Positions 17,180 to 25,534 of a stretch of DNA of 64,000 nt are shown one piece after another. The position numbers were made by a program, and so were the translations under genes. Below the pieces are notes generated by a model. The model did no database searches. It was not told where the DNA came from and saw nothing but the letters and a program-made list of their open reading frames with translations. This stretch comes from Thermoanaerobaculia bacterium (GTDB lineage Bacteria > Acidobacteriota > Thermoanaerobaculia > Multivoradales > J023). Each line of letters starts with the position of its first letter. Within the stretch, counting starts at the first letter, position 1. The DNA lies in NCBI GenBank assembly GCA_030431255.1, contig JAUIJL010000017.1, positions 62,001-126,000 of the forward strand. Reading direction: 5' to 3'.

Positions 17180-17326
17180 CTAGTGGAAGTCGGCGAGCAG
17201 GATGGAGAGATCGTCGGCGAATTGATCTCGGTCTTGGATTTCTCGGAGCGTCTTTTCGATGCGGTCGAGCTCGGCTTCCGGCGAGAGCTTGCCGGCTCGG
17301 CCGAGCCTCTTGGGTTCGGGCCGAAA
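17180..17326 (-). pseudogene. possible relic of a PP2C/SpoIIE-type phosphatase C-terminus
   Basis: A short open stretch between a TGA near 17327 and the TAG at 17180-17182 encodes LSPEAELDRIEKTLREIQ followed by DRDQFADDLSILLADFH. The pattern of a helix followed by DDLSILLA resembles the end of PP2C-like phosphatase domains (DDITLLV). There is no start codon and no upstream domain, so this would be a gene remnant. The assignment is a weak pattern match. Confidence 0.3.
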
Positions 17327-17460
17327 GCTTCACTGGATTGCCGACCTTCTTCAGATCCGGCCCGCGTAGGCCCTAAACCCGCGTGCATGATACCCGATCG
17401 CTGAGAGTCAATCTGGACACGGTGAAGACCTGGACATCCCGTCGCGAACGAGCCGTCCCA

Positions 17461-17597
17461 ATGCGGTTCTTGAGGTTCTGGACGAAGCTTCTGTTTGATA
17501 CCAACTCCAGCGTTCAACGCTCGTCACACGGAATGTGAAGGACTTCGAAGGCTGCAGGATTCCGATTCTGAATCCTTTTCAGGAGCAGACGGGCTGA
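17461..17597 (+). pseudogene. relic of a VapC/PIN toxin (N- and C-termini joined)
   Basis: From ATG 17461 one frame reads MRFLRFWTKLLFDTNSS, matching a PIN N-terminus with its first aspartate. After a frame change near 17515 a second frame reads STLVTRNVKDFEG...PILNPF to the stop at 17595-17597, matching a PIN C-terminus. The whole middle of a roughly 130-residue toxin is absent, so the gene is dead. No antitoxin frame is evident upstream. The rest of 17027-18146 contains only short open stretches, one of them (about 17610-17690, plus strand) with protein-like composition (SADEALERLEWFDLVEVY) but no recognised family. Confidence 0.5.
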
Positions 17598-18063
17598 CCG
17601 TCTAGGTCAAACGTCTGCGGATGAGGCCTTGGAAAGGTTGGAGTGGTTCGATTTGGTTGAGGTCTACAGGATGACGCAGCAGGTAGGCGGCTCGTCCGTC
17701 TCCCGGAAGGAACGAACGAGCCGTCTTTCAGCTTGACCGCGGGTTGCTCATTCCAGGCGGTCGATTTTGAAGACTTGGTTGCTGGTTTCCCATCAGCTCC
17801 AAGATCGGATCAAGCCCAGCGGATCCGGATTGCCGTAAATGCACTGACCCCGTTCGGCGTTTTGCAAACGGAATCCACCTCCCATCAATCCTCTTTGAGG
17901 GGTAAACATGGAGCCGGAGACACGTCCTGTCGTTCGGACGCACCGGCAGCCGACTCCTGAAACGGGGATCCCTCTCGAAATGGTCCCGCGCGGAGTCGGC
18001 CTCGAGAGCTTGATTCGCCACTTTGAGGATGGATCTGACTGGCGCTTTCGTCGTTTTTCTTTA

Positions 18064-18093
18064 CTTACAAAAATGTGGGTACTTGTTAATACT
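18064..18093 (+). promoter_or_regulatory. promoter overlapping a putative HxlR operator (copy 1)
   Basis: A 30-bp element that matches the element at 27337-27366 at 26 of 30 positions. It contains a promoter-like TTACAA at 18065-18070 and TAATAC at 18087-18092 with 16 bases between them. It ends 53 bases before the start of the DUF1330 gene. The second copy lies just upstream of an HxlR-type regulator gene, so this is probably where that regulator binds and blocks the promoter (inference). Confidence 0.65.
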
Positions 18094-18146
18094 GTGATTA
18101 GTGCGTAAGGTGCTCCCGAACGAAGCCAACACACTAGGAGAAACCC

Positions 18147-18449
18147 ATGACCTACTACTCCGTGCTCGCCGTGACGCCCACTTCCGAAGATTGGATTCCC
18201 GGCTATATCGGTTCCGCGAATGCCCTGGTCGCCAAACACGGTGGCAAATACTTGGCTCGGACCGCCAACCATGAACGCCTCGAAGGCGAAGGTGAGGACG
18301 CCGCCCTGCGCATCGTCATCGAATGGCCGTCGAAGGAAGCGGCCGTCGCTTTCATGAGCGACCCGGACTATGTGCCGCACCTTAAGGCTCGCACCGCCGG
18401 CTCCAAGAGCCATCATTTCCTAATCGAAGGCAAAGACGATCTGGCTTGA
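18147..18449 (+). CDS. DUF1330 domain protein
   Basis: A 100-residue protein of the DUF1330 family, a small ferredoxin-like (dimeric alpha-beta barrel) fold of unknown chemistry. Typical features are the repeating beta strands, HGGKYLART near residues 31-39, and VIEWPSKEAAVAFMSDPDY near 57-75. AGGAG sits seven bases before the ATG. It is the first gene of a two-gene operon with a quinone-oxidoreductase-like enzyme; such small proteins often accompany redox or detoxification enzymes. Transcription is probably controlled by the HxlR-type element at 18064-18093. Confidence 0.9.
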   Translation: MTYYSVLAVTPTSEDWIPGYIGSANALVAKHGGKYLARTANHERLEGEGEDAALRIVIEWPSKEAAVAFMSDPDYVPHLKARTAGSKSHHFLIEGKDDLA

Positions 18450-18460
18450 GGAGGCCGACC

Positions 18461-19486
18461 ATGAAAGCTGTAGGACTTACCCGCTACCTGCCGATCTCGG
18501 ATCCGGATTCTCTGCTCGACGTCGAGATCGACAAGCCGATCGCGGAGGGTCGGGATCTGTTGGTCCGCATCGAAGCCATCGCCGTCAACCCCGTGGACAC
18601 TAAGGTCCGCAAGCCCCGAGGTGATTCCGACGACCGGGTGGAAGCATCACCTAAGATCCTGGGCTGGGATGCCGCCGGCGTGGTGGAAGCCGTGGGCGAC
18701 GAGGTGACGCTTTTCGCGCCCGGTGATGAGGTCTATTACGCGGGCGACCTCACCCGTCCCGGCGCGTACGCCGAATACCAATTGGTGGACGAGCGCATCG
18801 TCGGACGCAAGCCGTCGTCGTTGTCCTTCGCCGAAGCCGCCGGCTTGCCCTTGACCACGATCACCGCCTATGAGGCCTTCTTCGATCGCCTCGATCTGGA
18901 TCGCGCCGGCGGCAATCGGGGTGAGTCGTTGCTGATCATCGGCGGTGCCGGTGGCGTCGGCTCCATGGGCATCCAGCTCGCTAAGGCCGCCGGTCTGACC
19001 GTCATCGCGACCGCCTCGCGACCGGAGACCATCGATTGGGTGAAGGATCTCGGCGCCGAACACGTGATCAATCATCGCGAGCCCTTGCGACCGCAAGTCG
19101 AGGCCCTCGGCCTGCAATATGTCGATCACATCGCGATCTTCAACGACACCGACGGTCATTGGGACGCCGTCAGCGATCTGATTCGACCCCAAGGGCGGAT
19201 CGTGACCATCGTCGAGAATGCCCGGCCCTTGGACATGTCCCAGCTCAAGGTCAAGGCCGCCGGCCTCATCTGGGAGCTGATGTTCACGCGTTCGATGTTC
19301 CAAACGCCGGACATGATCGAGCAACACAAGTTGTTGTCCTTCGTGGCGGATGAGATCGACGCCGGACGCCTGCGCTCGACGGTGAGCGAAACGCTGACAC
19401 CGATCCATGCGCAGAACCTGCGCAAGGCCCACGCCTTGATCGAAAGCGGCAAAGCCAAGGGCAAAATTACCCTCAGCCGCGGATGA
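18461..19486 (+). CDS. zinc-type alcohol dehydrogenase-like / quinone oxidoreductase
   Basis: A 341-residue medium-chain dehydrogenase/reductase of the quinone oxidoreductase (ZADH/zeta-crystallin) branch, predicted to reduce quinones or alpha,beta-unsaturated carbonyls with NADPH. The N-terminal GroES-like domain includes GWDAAGVVEAVGDEV and AYAEYQLVDE. The Rossmann nucleotide loop is GGAGGVGSMGIQLAKAAGL at about residues 162-180. The zinc-binding cysteines of true alcohol dehydrogenases are absent. ATG 18461 is chosen over TTG 18446 because GAGGAGG lies five bases upstream. The gene follows DUF1330 after 11 bases. Control by an HxlR repressor fits the family's known use for quinone or electrophile response. 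Confidence 0.9.
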   Translation: MKAVGLTRYLPISDPDSLLDVEIDKPIAEGRDLLVRIEAIAVNPVDTKVRKPRGDSDDRVEASPKILGWDAAGVVEAVGDEVTLFAPGDEVYYAGDLTRPGAYAEYQLVDERIVGRKPSSLSFAEAAGLPLTTITAYEAFFDRLDLDRAGGNRGESLLIIGGAGGVGSMGIQLAKAAGLTVIATASRPETIDWVKDLGAEHVINHREPLRPQVEALGLQYVDHIAIFNDTDGHWDAVSDLIRPQGRIVTIVENARPLDMSQLKVKAAGLIWELMFTRSMFQTPDMIEQHKLLSFVADEIDAGRLRSTVSETLTPIHAQNLRKAHALIESGKAKGKITLSRG

Positions 19487-19568
19487 CCCGATCTAATGGG
19501 ATGTGATTTCGGCGATTCCCGATGAAAAGGCCCACCAGAACGGTAATTATTGAGCCGGCGGCCCGAGG

Positions 19569-19591
19569 CGCGGCCTTGAGGTAGGGCCGCG
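19569..19591 (+). terminator. weak hairpin after the oxidoreductase gene
   Basis: A 7-bp stem (CGCGGCC with GGCCGCG) with a nine-base loop, 80 bases past the oxidoreductase stop, followed by TCGGTTTGG rather than a T-run. It may end the DUF1330 operon. The rest of 19487-19789 shows no gene. Confidence 0.3.
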
Positions 19592-19789
19592 TCGGTTTGG
19601 AGGCATGACGGAGGCGGTGTCTTAACGGGCATCTCCTCCTTTTTCTTTCTAAAGGCATGGGTTTCTTAGGAGCGACACCGGCCGAAGCCTCTGGATGATT
19701 TTACTGGTGCCGATCCATGGAGCGGATGGGGATTGCTGTAGAATCGATGAAGCCTGCTGCTCGATCCTCGCTCAGAAGGTGGGGAAACA

Positions 19790-21316
19790 ATGGACAGGGA
19801 AGGAGAGATGATCTTGTTCCGGCTTGTCGCGTGGTGCCTCTTCAGTAGCCTTATTTGCTTCTTACCGGTCCACGCCGGGGAGCAGCCCCTGCGTATCGTG
19901 TTTCCGGTCAAGCTCGAGCCACCGGATCCCCATCATCGTTTCTGGATGGTTTCCGAATCCCTGAATCTTTCCCTCTACGGTCGGCTGGCTCGCCTCGACG
20001 GAGGAGGCCGGATCGAGCCGGATCTGGCGGTCTCCTGGAAGAGGACCGACGACACGACCTATCGCTTCCAGCTCCGGGAAGGCGTCAAATTTCACGATGG
20101 TCGCCCTTGCACTGCGGAAGATGTGGTGTTCAGCCTGAAACGGGCGAAGTCCTATCCGGAGGGTGTGCATCAAGCTCGACTCAAGAGCATGGCCGACGTC
20201 CGACGGATCAGCGATCTCGAAGTGGAGATTAAGGTCGATGGCATTGATCCGCTGCTGCTTCAGAAGCTGGCTCTGATTGCGGTCGTTCCTTCGAAATCGC
20301 CGATGCCCATCACCCGACACGTCGGAACCGGCCCATACCGTTGGGCGGAACGGCCCGAGCCGGAGAGAATCCAATTCGAGGCGTTTCCCGACTATTGGGG
20401 AGCTCCGCCGGAAGTGAAATCCGTCGAGATGATCTTCGGAATGAATCGAAAAACCGCGCTTCAGAGGCTGAAGCAAGGCTCGGTCGATTTGGTGGAAATC
20501 GCCCACGAGGACGCCGACGAGGTGGATCAGCTCGAGGATTTTTGGATCTTTTCGAGCTTGAGCCCAGGGGTCACCTATTTGGACTTTCAGATCCACTTGG
20601 CCCCGTTCGACAATCCCCATGTGCGACGGGCGGTGCATCTGGCTTTGGACCGCGAGAGCTTGGCGAAAACCGTGTTCTCCGATTATGCGCGGCCTGCGGC
20701 ACAGCTTGCCGGTCCGCCGAGCTTCGGCTTCGATGCCTCCAGACCACCCCGAGCTCGCGACCTGGCGGCCGCCCGTGAGGCCCTGAAAAAAGCGGAATGT
20801 CCGCCAGAGGCGCTGACCTTCGAGCTCTTTGGCACCGAATCCCGACAAAAGCTCTTGCAGGCCGTTAAAGATCAGCTCTCAGAGGTCGGTTTTCGGGTCC
20901 AGCTTCGAATCGTCGAGTGGGAGGAGCTGATTCAAGTCCTCGATGGGCACAAGGCCCAGGCCTATGTGATGGGCTGGGGAAATATCTTGCACGACCTGGG
21001 TGACGCCTACGAGCACCTCCTCCACAGCCAAGACAAGGAAAAGCGGCTCGGCTTGGCGAATACGACCGGCATTTCGGATCCCGAGATCGACCGATGGATC
21101 GACGCGGCCGGCAATACGTTCGATTTGGAAGCGCGCTACGCCGCCATCCAGCGGGTGACCCAAGCGGCCGAGAAGCGAGCGGTATTGTTGCCTCTGGTCT
21201 ATGAAATGACCCTATGGGCCGGCCCCGCGGATCTCGAGTGGGAGCCGCGAAGCGACGGTTTGGTCTATCCCTACACGATCCGTCGCAAGAAGAGGGGCGA
21301 TGAGGCATCTGAGTGA
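19790..21316 (+). CDS. family 5 ABC-transporter solute-binding protein (oligopeptide type)
   Basis: A 508-residue exported solute-binding protein of the DppA/OppA family. It has a hydrophobic signal segment (FRLVAWCLFSSLICFLPVHA), the entry motif LYGRLARLD, and the signature LREGVKFHDGRPCTAEDVVFS near residues 94-114 that marks SBP_bac_5 proteins. A cysteine in the signal region (ICFLP) is not a clear lipobox. The gene has no permease or ATPase partner nearby, so it is an orphan that may use a distant transporter or act as a receptor. ATG 19790 has AGGTGGGG upstream; ATG 19808 is an alternative with a closer AAGGAG. Confidence 0.9.
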   Translation: MDREGEMILFRLVAWCLFSSLICFLPVHAGEQPLRIVFPVKLEPPDPHHRFWMVSESLNLSLYGRLARLDGGGRIEPDLAVSWKRTDDTTYRFQLREGVKFHDGRPCTAEDVVFSLKRAKSYPEGVHQARLKSMADVRRISDLEVEIKVDGIDPLLLQKLALIAVVPSKSPMPITRHVGTGPYRWAERPEPERIQFEAFPDYWGAPPEVKSVEMIFGMNRKTALQRLKQGSVDLVEIAHEDADEVDQLEDFWIFSSLSPGVTYLDFQIHLAPFDNPHVRRAVHLALDRESLAKTVFSDYARPAAQLAGPPSFGFDASRPPRARDLAAAREALKKAECPPEALTFELFGTESRQKLLQAVKDQLSEVGFRVQLRIVEWEELIQVLDGHKAQAYVMGWGNILHDLGDAYEHLLHSQDKEKRLGLANTTGISDPEIDRWIDAAGNTFDLEARYAAIQRVTQAAEKRAVLLPLVYEMTLWAGPADLEWEPRSDGLVYPYTIRRKKRGDEASE

Positions 21317-21387
21317 TGGATCAGCAGTCGGATGGCATGTAAGCTCCGGTCGGAGCTTTAGAGACGGACCCGGCCTTGGAGAGCACT

Positions 21388-21603
21388 ATGCCGCTTTACG
21401 AATACAGCTGTCGATCGTGTGGAGAACGCTTCGAGATCTTGCAGCGCCTGGGTGAGAACGGTGACCACCTCGCCTGCCCAGCCTGCGACCATTCTGAGGT
21501 CGAGAAGGTGTTCTCCACGTTTGCCGCCGGTGCCCAAAGCGCGGGAGCCGGCCCAGGGCCGGCCGCCCAGGCTGCGGGTTGTTGCCGCGGCACCCCCACG
21601 TGA
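21388..21603 (+). CDS. FmdB family zinc-ribbon protein
   Basis: A 71-residue protein with the FmdB-type zinc ribbon: MPLYEYSCRSCGERFE followed by CPACDHSEVEKVFS, giving CxxC pairs at residues 8-11 and 30-33. After the ribbon comes an alanine/glycine-rich tail ending in CC. Such proteins are common single-domain regulators or structural zinc proteins without a settled function. ATG 21388 gives the standard N-terminus; a TTG at 21376 would add four unconserved residues. It stands alone about 70 bases downstream of the binding-protein gene. Confidence 0.9.
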   Translation: MPLYEYSCRSCGERFEILQRLGENGDHLACPACDHSEVEKVFSTFAAGAQSAGAGPGPAAQAAGCCRGTPT

Positions 21604-21698
21604 CCCGTCTGACTTGACGCCCGGTCGGGCGTCACGACCCACCCTCTACAGCCGCAAAGATCGGAAATCCGTCGACCCGCCCCTTCAGCGTCGACACC

Positions 21699-21770
21699 CT
21701 GCCCGCACCCGACCCCACGGTGCTGCCCGCACCCGACCCCACGGTGCTGCCCGCACCCGACCCCACGGTG
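21699..21770. repeat. 24-bp tandem repeat, 3 copies
   Basis: Three exact or near-exact copies of a 24-bp unit beginning CTGCCCGCACCCGACCCC. The region is open in several frames (LPAPDPTV repeats on plus, TVGSGAGS repeats on minus), but no start, ribosome site or recognisable domain supports a gene. The surrounding stretch 21604-22100 shows no other feature that I can support. Confidence 0.85.
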
Positions 21771-22116
21771 CCTGGACGGCCTACGGCTACCGCAAATCTT
21801 CTTGGTCCAGACACCTGGCTCCTGAATCTGAGGATTGGAGCGATTCTGTGCTGGAGAACCGAGCTCCTACACCTCCGCCGGCCGTTCGTTAGATTCTCCG
21901 TTATGTCTTTTAAGGGGCTTGGGGTGATACGTTAAGAGTCCACCCCCCTTGTGCTCAGTTATTTAGCCGTATGCCTATGCTGACCGTATGTCCGGGCCTG
22001 ATGCCGGATCCTCACCGGGTCAGTCGAGGGTAGTGGTGAGGTGTGCCGCTCCCGGCCGATCAAGCATTGTCGGTGAATGGGAGAAGATTTGTAGCCTGCC
22101 CATGAATGAGGACTGA

Positions 22117-22164
22117 ATGTCTAGAGGACTGAATGTCTAGAGGACTGTATGTCTAGAGGACCCT
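22117..22164 (+). repeat. 16-bp start-site ladder: three mini-ORFs before the ParA gene
   Basis: Units of ATGTCTAGAGGACTGA/T follow each other with exactly 16-base spacing. ATGs fall at 22117, 22133, 22149 and 22165, each preceded by AGAGGA about four to five bases away. Because 16 is not a multiple of three, each ATG opens a different frame. The first three encode seven-residue peptides (MSRGLNV, MSRGLYV, MSRGPYV), each ending at the TAG inside the following unit; the fourth continues as the ParA-like gene. An earlier ATG at 22102 gives a four-residue ORF. This arrangement suggests translational control by re-initiation. Confidence 0.85.
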
Positions 22165-22992
22165 ATGTCTAGAGGAATGAACGATCCTAAAGGTGTCGTT
22201 TTGGTCGTGGCCGGACTGAAGGGGGGCATCGGCAAAACAACCCTCTCCCTCAATCTGTCGTTGGCCGTTGCCCAGAGGCGATGGAGAGTTTTGTTGGTCG
22301 ACGCGGATCCCCAAGGCAGCATCGGTTTTTCGATCCACGGAGATTTGCACCAGAAGTCCGGTCTGGCGGAGGTGTTGGCGGGCGAGGTCGATCTGGACCA
22401 AGCGGTGGTCAAGTCCCGTTTGGCGGAGCTCGATCTCCTACCGGTGGGACAAATACCGTCGGTTGCCGCTTCCCGATGGTCGACGGATTTGGAAGACGGT
22501 GAAGCCATCGGAAGTTTCTTCGCCGGCGCCCAGAAAGCCTACGACTTGATCATCGTCGATACGCCGCCGAGCTTGGGGGGCGTCACCTTGGGAGCGATGT
22601 CGCGGGCGAGCTTTGTGATCAGCCCCTTGCAGGCGGAGCCCCTGGCGGCCCGCTCGGTGAGCAAATTCCTCGAGGTGCTCGCCCACCTCAAGGCCGAGGG
22701 CTCGTCGGTCGAAATGATCGGTGTGGTGCTCAACATGCTGCAATCGCGTCATGACTCTTCTTTGGCCGTGGCCCAGGAAAGTTGGAATCTCTTCCCGGAA
22801 GATCTCGTCTTCGAGGCGACCATCCCCCGGGATCCTGCTTTTTTGCACGCCAGTGCCGCCGGCACGCCGGTCGGATTGCTACAACGCCGCCCGCCCGCCG
22901 TCGCCGCGGTCTTCGACCAAATCGCAGCCGAGCTGGAAACCAAAATAGGATTTGATGTCGATGACGACCAAGCCATCTCTCTTCTGGGTTGA
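22165..22992 (+). CDS. ParA/MinD-like ATPase
   Basis: A 275-residue ParA/Soj-type P-loop ATPase. The deviant Walker A motif KGGIGKTT is at residues 19-26, with the second signature VLLVDADPQGS near 46-56 and the DTPPS switch near 132-136. Such ATPases form ATP-dependent dimers and position DNA, chemoreceptor arrays or other cargo. No parB or centromere-like repeat lies nearby and roadblock genes follow, so cargo or polarity control is likelier than chromosome segregation (inference). Start ATG 22165 is the fourth rung of the upstream 16-bp ladder. The end overlaps the next gene by 38 bases, implying coupled translation. Confidence 0.9.
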   Translation: MSRGMNDPKGVVLVVAGLKGGIGKTTLSLNLSLAVAQRRWRVLLVDADPQGSIGFSIHGDLHQKSGLAEVLAGEVDLDQAVVKSRLAELDLLPVGQIPSVAASRWSTDLEDGEAIGSFFAGAQKAYDLIIVDTPPSLGGVTLGAMSRASFVISPLQAEPLAARSVSKFLEVLAHLKAEGSSVEMIGVVLNMLQSRHDSSLAVAQESWNLFPEDLVFEATIPRDPAFLHASAAGTPVGLLQRRPPAVAAVFDQIAAELETKIGFDVDDDQAISLLG

Positions 22993-23674
22993 TCCGGAAG
23001 CCTTTTCCGACCTGATTCGCCGGACGAAGAGAGCCGGGGAGTCACCGGGCCGCGGGGCCGCCCTCCGTCGTGCTTTGGTCCGTGATGCTCCGGTCGGTGA
23101 GAAAGCCGATCGTGGGGCTGCGGTGCGCGACGCGGCGATTCGGGCCGTGGCGGTCCGCGATGCGGCGGTCAAAGCTGCCGCCGCCGCGGACTCGGAATCC
23201 CACGGCGTTCGGTCGGCGGAAGTGGGTCCAGAGCGGCCGGCGGCGCCTCAGGGATCCGCCAGGGCCCTCAGCCCTTTGCCGAAAAACCTTGATGAAGGGA
23301 GCTTAGAAGACCGCTTGAGAGCATTGTTGTCGTGGATTCATCCCGAGCTGGATCTCGCCCACACGTTCGTCGTCGGCGACGACGGCTTGGCCCTCGTCGA
23401 GCAAGGTGAGCCGGAGGCGGAGCTGATCGCCGCCGCCGCCGAGCTGGCCCATGCCTGGGACCAGCTCCACGATCAATTTGCCCTTTCCTCGAAGAATTTT
23501 CTCGTCGCCGATCTGGTGGCTCAAAACCGGCTCCACATCCTCTCCGTTCGGACAGGGTGGGGTCTCATGAGCCTCGGACTCGTGACGAGCCGTCCCGTCT
23601 CAGAACCTCATGCCGACCTGATCGCCGAGGGTTTTCGGCTAGCCCTTATTGAAAAGGAGCCTCACACCTCATGA
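22955..23674 (+). CDS. roadblock/LC7-like protein with Ala/Arg-rich N-terminal region
   Basis: A 239-residue protein. The C-terminal part (about 115-235) has the alternating helix/strand pattern of roadblock/LC7 domains, with HTFVVGDDGLALVEQG and the FLVADLVAQNRLHILSV and WGLMSLGLV strands. The first 110 residues are alanine- and arginine-rich with imperfect repeats (VRDAAI, AVRDAAV), probably a flexible or helical linker. Roadblock proteins bind small GTPases or ParA/MinD-type NTPases, fitting the ATPase just upstream. ATG 22955 has AGGA five bases upstream and lies inside the end of the ParA gene; ATG 22961 is an alternative. Its stop overlaps the next start by four bases. Confidence 0.75.
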   Translation: MSMTTKPSLFWVDPEAFSDLIRRTKRAGESPGRGAALRRALVRDAPVGEKADRGAAVRDAAIRAVAVRDAAVKAAAAADSESHGVRSAEVGPERPAAPQGSARALSPLPKNLDEGSLEDRLRALLSWIHPELDLAHTFVVGDDGLALVEQGEPEAELIAAAAELAHAWDQLHDQFALSSKNFLVADLVAQNRLHILSVRTGWGLMSLGLVTSRPVSEPHADLIAEGFRLALIEKEPHTS

Positions 23675-24249
23675 ACTCAGATTTTCTCAAACAAGCTGTG
23701 GAAGATGTGCCGTCGATCAAGGCGGTATTCATTACAGCGATGCCCGATTGCTTGCTTTTCGGATCGTGGCTTCGGGCCGACTCTTCTTGGAGTGAGGATC
23801 AAGTCGCCACCTATTTCGGCGATCTCTTCCGGGCCAATCGCGAGGGCCTAAAGGCTTTGGGGTCTTGGTCGTCCGAGATGCAGGTGACGATCGAGTCGCC
23901 CGACAATCTGGTGATCTTGCACGAGCTCAGCTCAGACTTCGTTTGTGCCTGTGTGTTCGAGCGCTCCGCCGCCCTGGGCATGGTGCGGCTTCACACCCAG
24001 CGTTTGCTCGAACGGATTCGGGGTAGCCTGCCGACTTTCGAGGCGGAAGAGCGGCCTCGGGGAGTTCGGGTTCTGGAGTTCCTCAACCGCTATGCCCCGG
24101 ATCCACACGCGGTATTGCTTCGTGTTTCGCTCCGTACCAAGTTGCCGATGGAGCTCATCAGCTCCCCCGAGCAGCTCTCCCCGAGCCAGGTGTCCCAGGT
24201 CGAGGAGACGGCTTGCGGCATTTTGGGCCTTCCTTCCCTCAATATCTGA
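23671..24249 (+). CDS. second roadblock/LC7-like protein
   Basis: A 192-residue protein starting with a four-base ATGA overlap. Residues 1-115 have a roadblock/LC7-like pattern: an initial helix, SIKAVFITAMPDCLLFGSW, a helix, then strands MQVTIESPDNLVILHEL and FVCACVFE, and a closing helix. The rest (about 125-192) is helical and not recognised. MglB-type roadblock proteins act on a small GTPase partner, but none is encoded here; the ParA-like ATPase is the only nucleotide switch in the operon. Two different roadblock proteins side by side may form a heterodimer (inference). Confidence 0.7.
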   Translation: MNSDFLKQAVEDVPSIKAVFITAMPDCLLFGSWLRADSSWSEDQVATYFGDLFRANREGLKALGSWSSEMQVTIESPDNLVILHELSSDFVCACVFERSAALGMVRLHTQRLLERIRGSLPTFEAEERPRGVRVLEFLNRYAPDPHAVLLRVSLRTKLPMELISSPEQLSPSQVSQVEETACGILGLPSLNI

Positions 24250-24263
24250 TCCGGAGCTGAGAC

Positions 24264-25529
24264 ATGAGCAACTTCAAAGACCATTCCAAAGAGCTGATCG
24301 AGCAAAATCTCAAGACTCTGGGAGGGACTCCCTACGTCTACCACTGCCACCACTTCAACCTCTTCCACGATCAGACGGTGGAAGATGCCCTGGGTCAGGC
24401 CGAAGCGTTCACGGTCCGCAGCCGTGCGGCCCAGAAAATGGCGACTCAGCTCATCGGGAATCTGATCCAAAGCAGCGGCGCTTCCAATCCGGTAGAGCGC
24501 CTGCAGCTGGCCAAGGCCCTTTTTGCGTGGATGGGTCAAGGCGGCCTCGATCTTCTAGTGGACGGCAGCGGCGGCAAAGTTCGAGGCGACGCCCTGCACT
24601 ACAGCTTTGCCTGGCGTGAAAAATACGGCTCGAAGGTGAAGCGCAGCGCGCCGATCGACGCCTTTGCCGCCGGTTTCGCCGCCGCCGCCACGGAGCTCGC
24701 CTTCGACTTGCCGAGCGGCTCACTGGCCGCCTCGGAGTCCGCTTGCTATGCCTGTCGTGAGCCGTTCTGTGACTTGGACGTAGCCACGGCTTCCGGCGAC
24801 GCACCGGCGCTGGATGCCGTGTCGGTCGACGAAGACGTGATCATGAAACACGTGGTGCAGCCGGGCACGGGATTGGAAGAGAGCCGTATCGCCCAGATCA
24901 CCCAAGGCCTCAATGAGTTCCTGCTCGGCGTGGACGGCGATCAGCGGGGGCTCGTCCAAGGCTTCGGTATCTTCATCACCCGTCACCTCTCCGGCTATTA
25001 CGACCAAACCGCCTACGACACGATCCACATGATCGAGAAAACCGCGCCACAAGCGACGGCGGCGGTTGAGGAGCTGTTCGGAGAGTCGGGCCACGTCTGT
25101 GTTTTCAACACCTTCGGCAATCTGCTCTTGTCTCCGGAATGGGAAGGCATGGTGGGGCCGGTGAAGGGCGAGGTGGAGGAAATCGTGACCTCCTGTGCGG
25201 CCATCGCTCGCGCTCTGGGTTTCGGCCATTGGACGGTGGAGGAGCTCAAACCCGGCGAGCGATTGGTGATGCGCAGCACGAGCAATTATGAATTTCCGTT
25301 CTACCTGGAAAACTACGGCCGGTCGGATAAGTCGCGTTGTTATTTCTTTGCCAATGCCAGCCGTGCGTTCATGCAGCTGGCCCATCGGGTTGACTGGCCT
25401 TCGAAGCCTGAATTGACACAAGATCTGTATCAGGAGCTGTTCAAGGGTGATGTGGGATGGCAAACTGAGGAGACACTTTGCCGTTGCAAGGGAGACGACT
25501 GCTGCGAGGTCGTGGTCACCAAGAAGTAG
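24264..25529 (+). CDS. V4R-like double-domain protein
   Basis: A 421-residue cytoplasmic protein that appears to consist of two related halves. The first starts with YVYHCHHFNLFHDQTVEDAL and ends with CYACREPFCDLDV near residue 175. The second ends with CRCKGDDCCEVVVTKK at the C-terminus. This helical domain closed by a cysteine-rich hairpin is typical of V4R and related ligand-binding domains, which sense small hydrophobic molecules and can bind zinc. It follows the roadblock gene by 14 bases. It could supply an input signal to the ParA/roadblock switch (inference). The exact family should be checked by profile search. Confidence 0.65.
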   Translation: MSNFKDHSKELIEQNLKTLGGTPYVYHCHHFNLFHDQTVEDALGQAEAFTVRSRAAQKMATQLIGNLIQSSGASNPVERLQLAKALFAWMGQGGLDLLVDGSGGKVRGDALHYSFAWREKYGSKVKRSAPIDAFAAGFAAAATELAFDLPSGSLAASESACYACREPFCDLDVATASGDAPALDAVSVDEDVIMKHVVQPGTGLEESRIAQITQGLNEFLLGVDGDQRGLVQGFGIFITRHLSGYYDQTAYDTIHMIEKTAPQATAAVEELFGESGHVCVFNTFGNLLLSPEWEGMVGPVKGEVEEIVTSCAAIARALGFGHWTVEELKPGERLVMRSTSNYEFPFYLENYGRSDKSRCYFFANASRAFMQLAHRVDWPSKPELTQDLYQELFKGDVGWQTEETLCRCKGDDCCEVVVTKK

Positions 25530-25534
25530 GATGC

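Noticed and set aside
17793-18416. Minus-strand frame covering 17.8-18.4 kb
   Set aside because: Overlaps the DUF1330 gene and its promoter; only the left part looks protein-like and it is interrupted by TGA.
19790-21316. Complete peptide ABC transporter operon
   Set aside because: Only the binding protein is present; no permease or ATPase gene lies on either side.
21632-21935. Open frames over the 24-bp repeat (LPAPDPTV and TVGSGAGS units)
   Set aside because: No start site, no ribosome site and no conserved domain; the openness comes from the repeat.
22117-22164. CRISPR-like array
   Set aside because: Units are 16 bp, contiguous and without spacers; no cas genes nearby.
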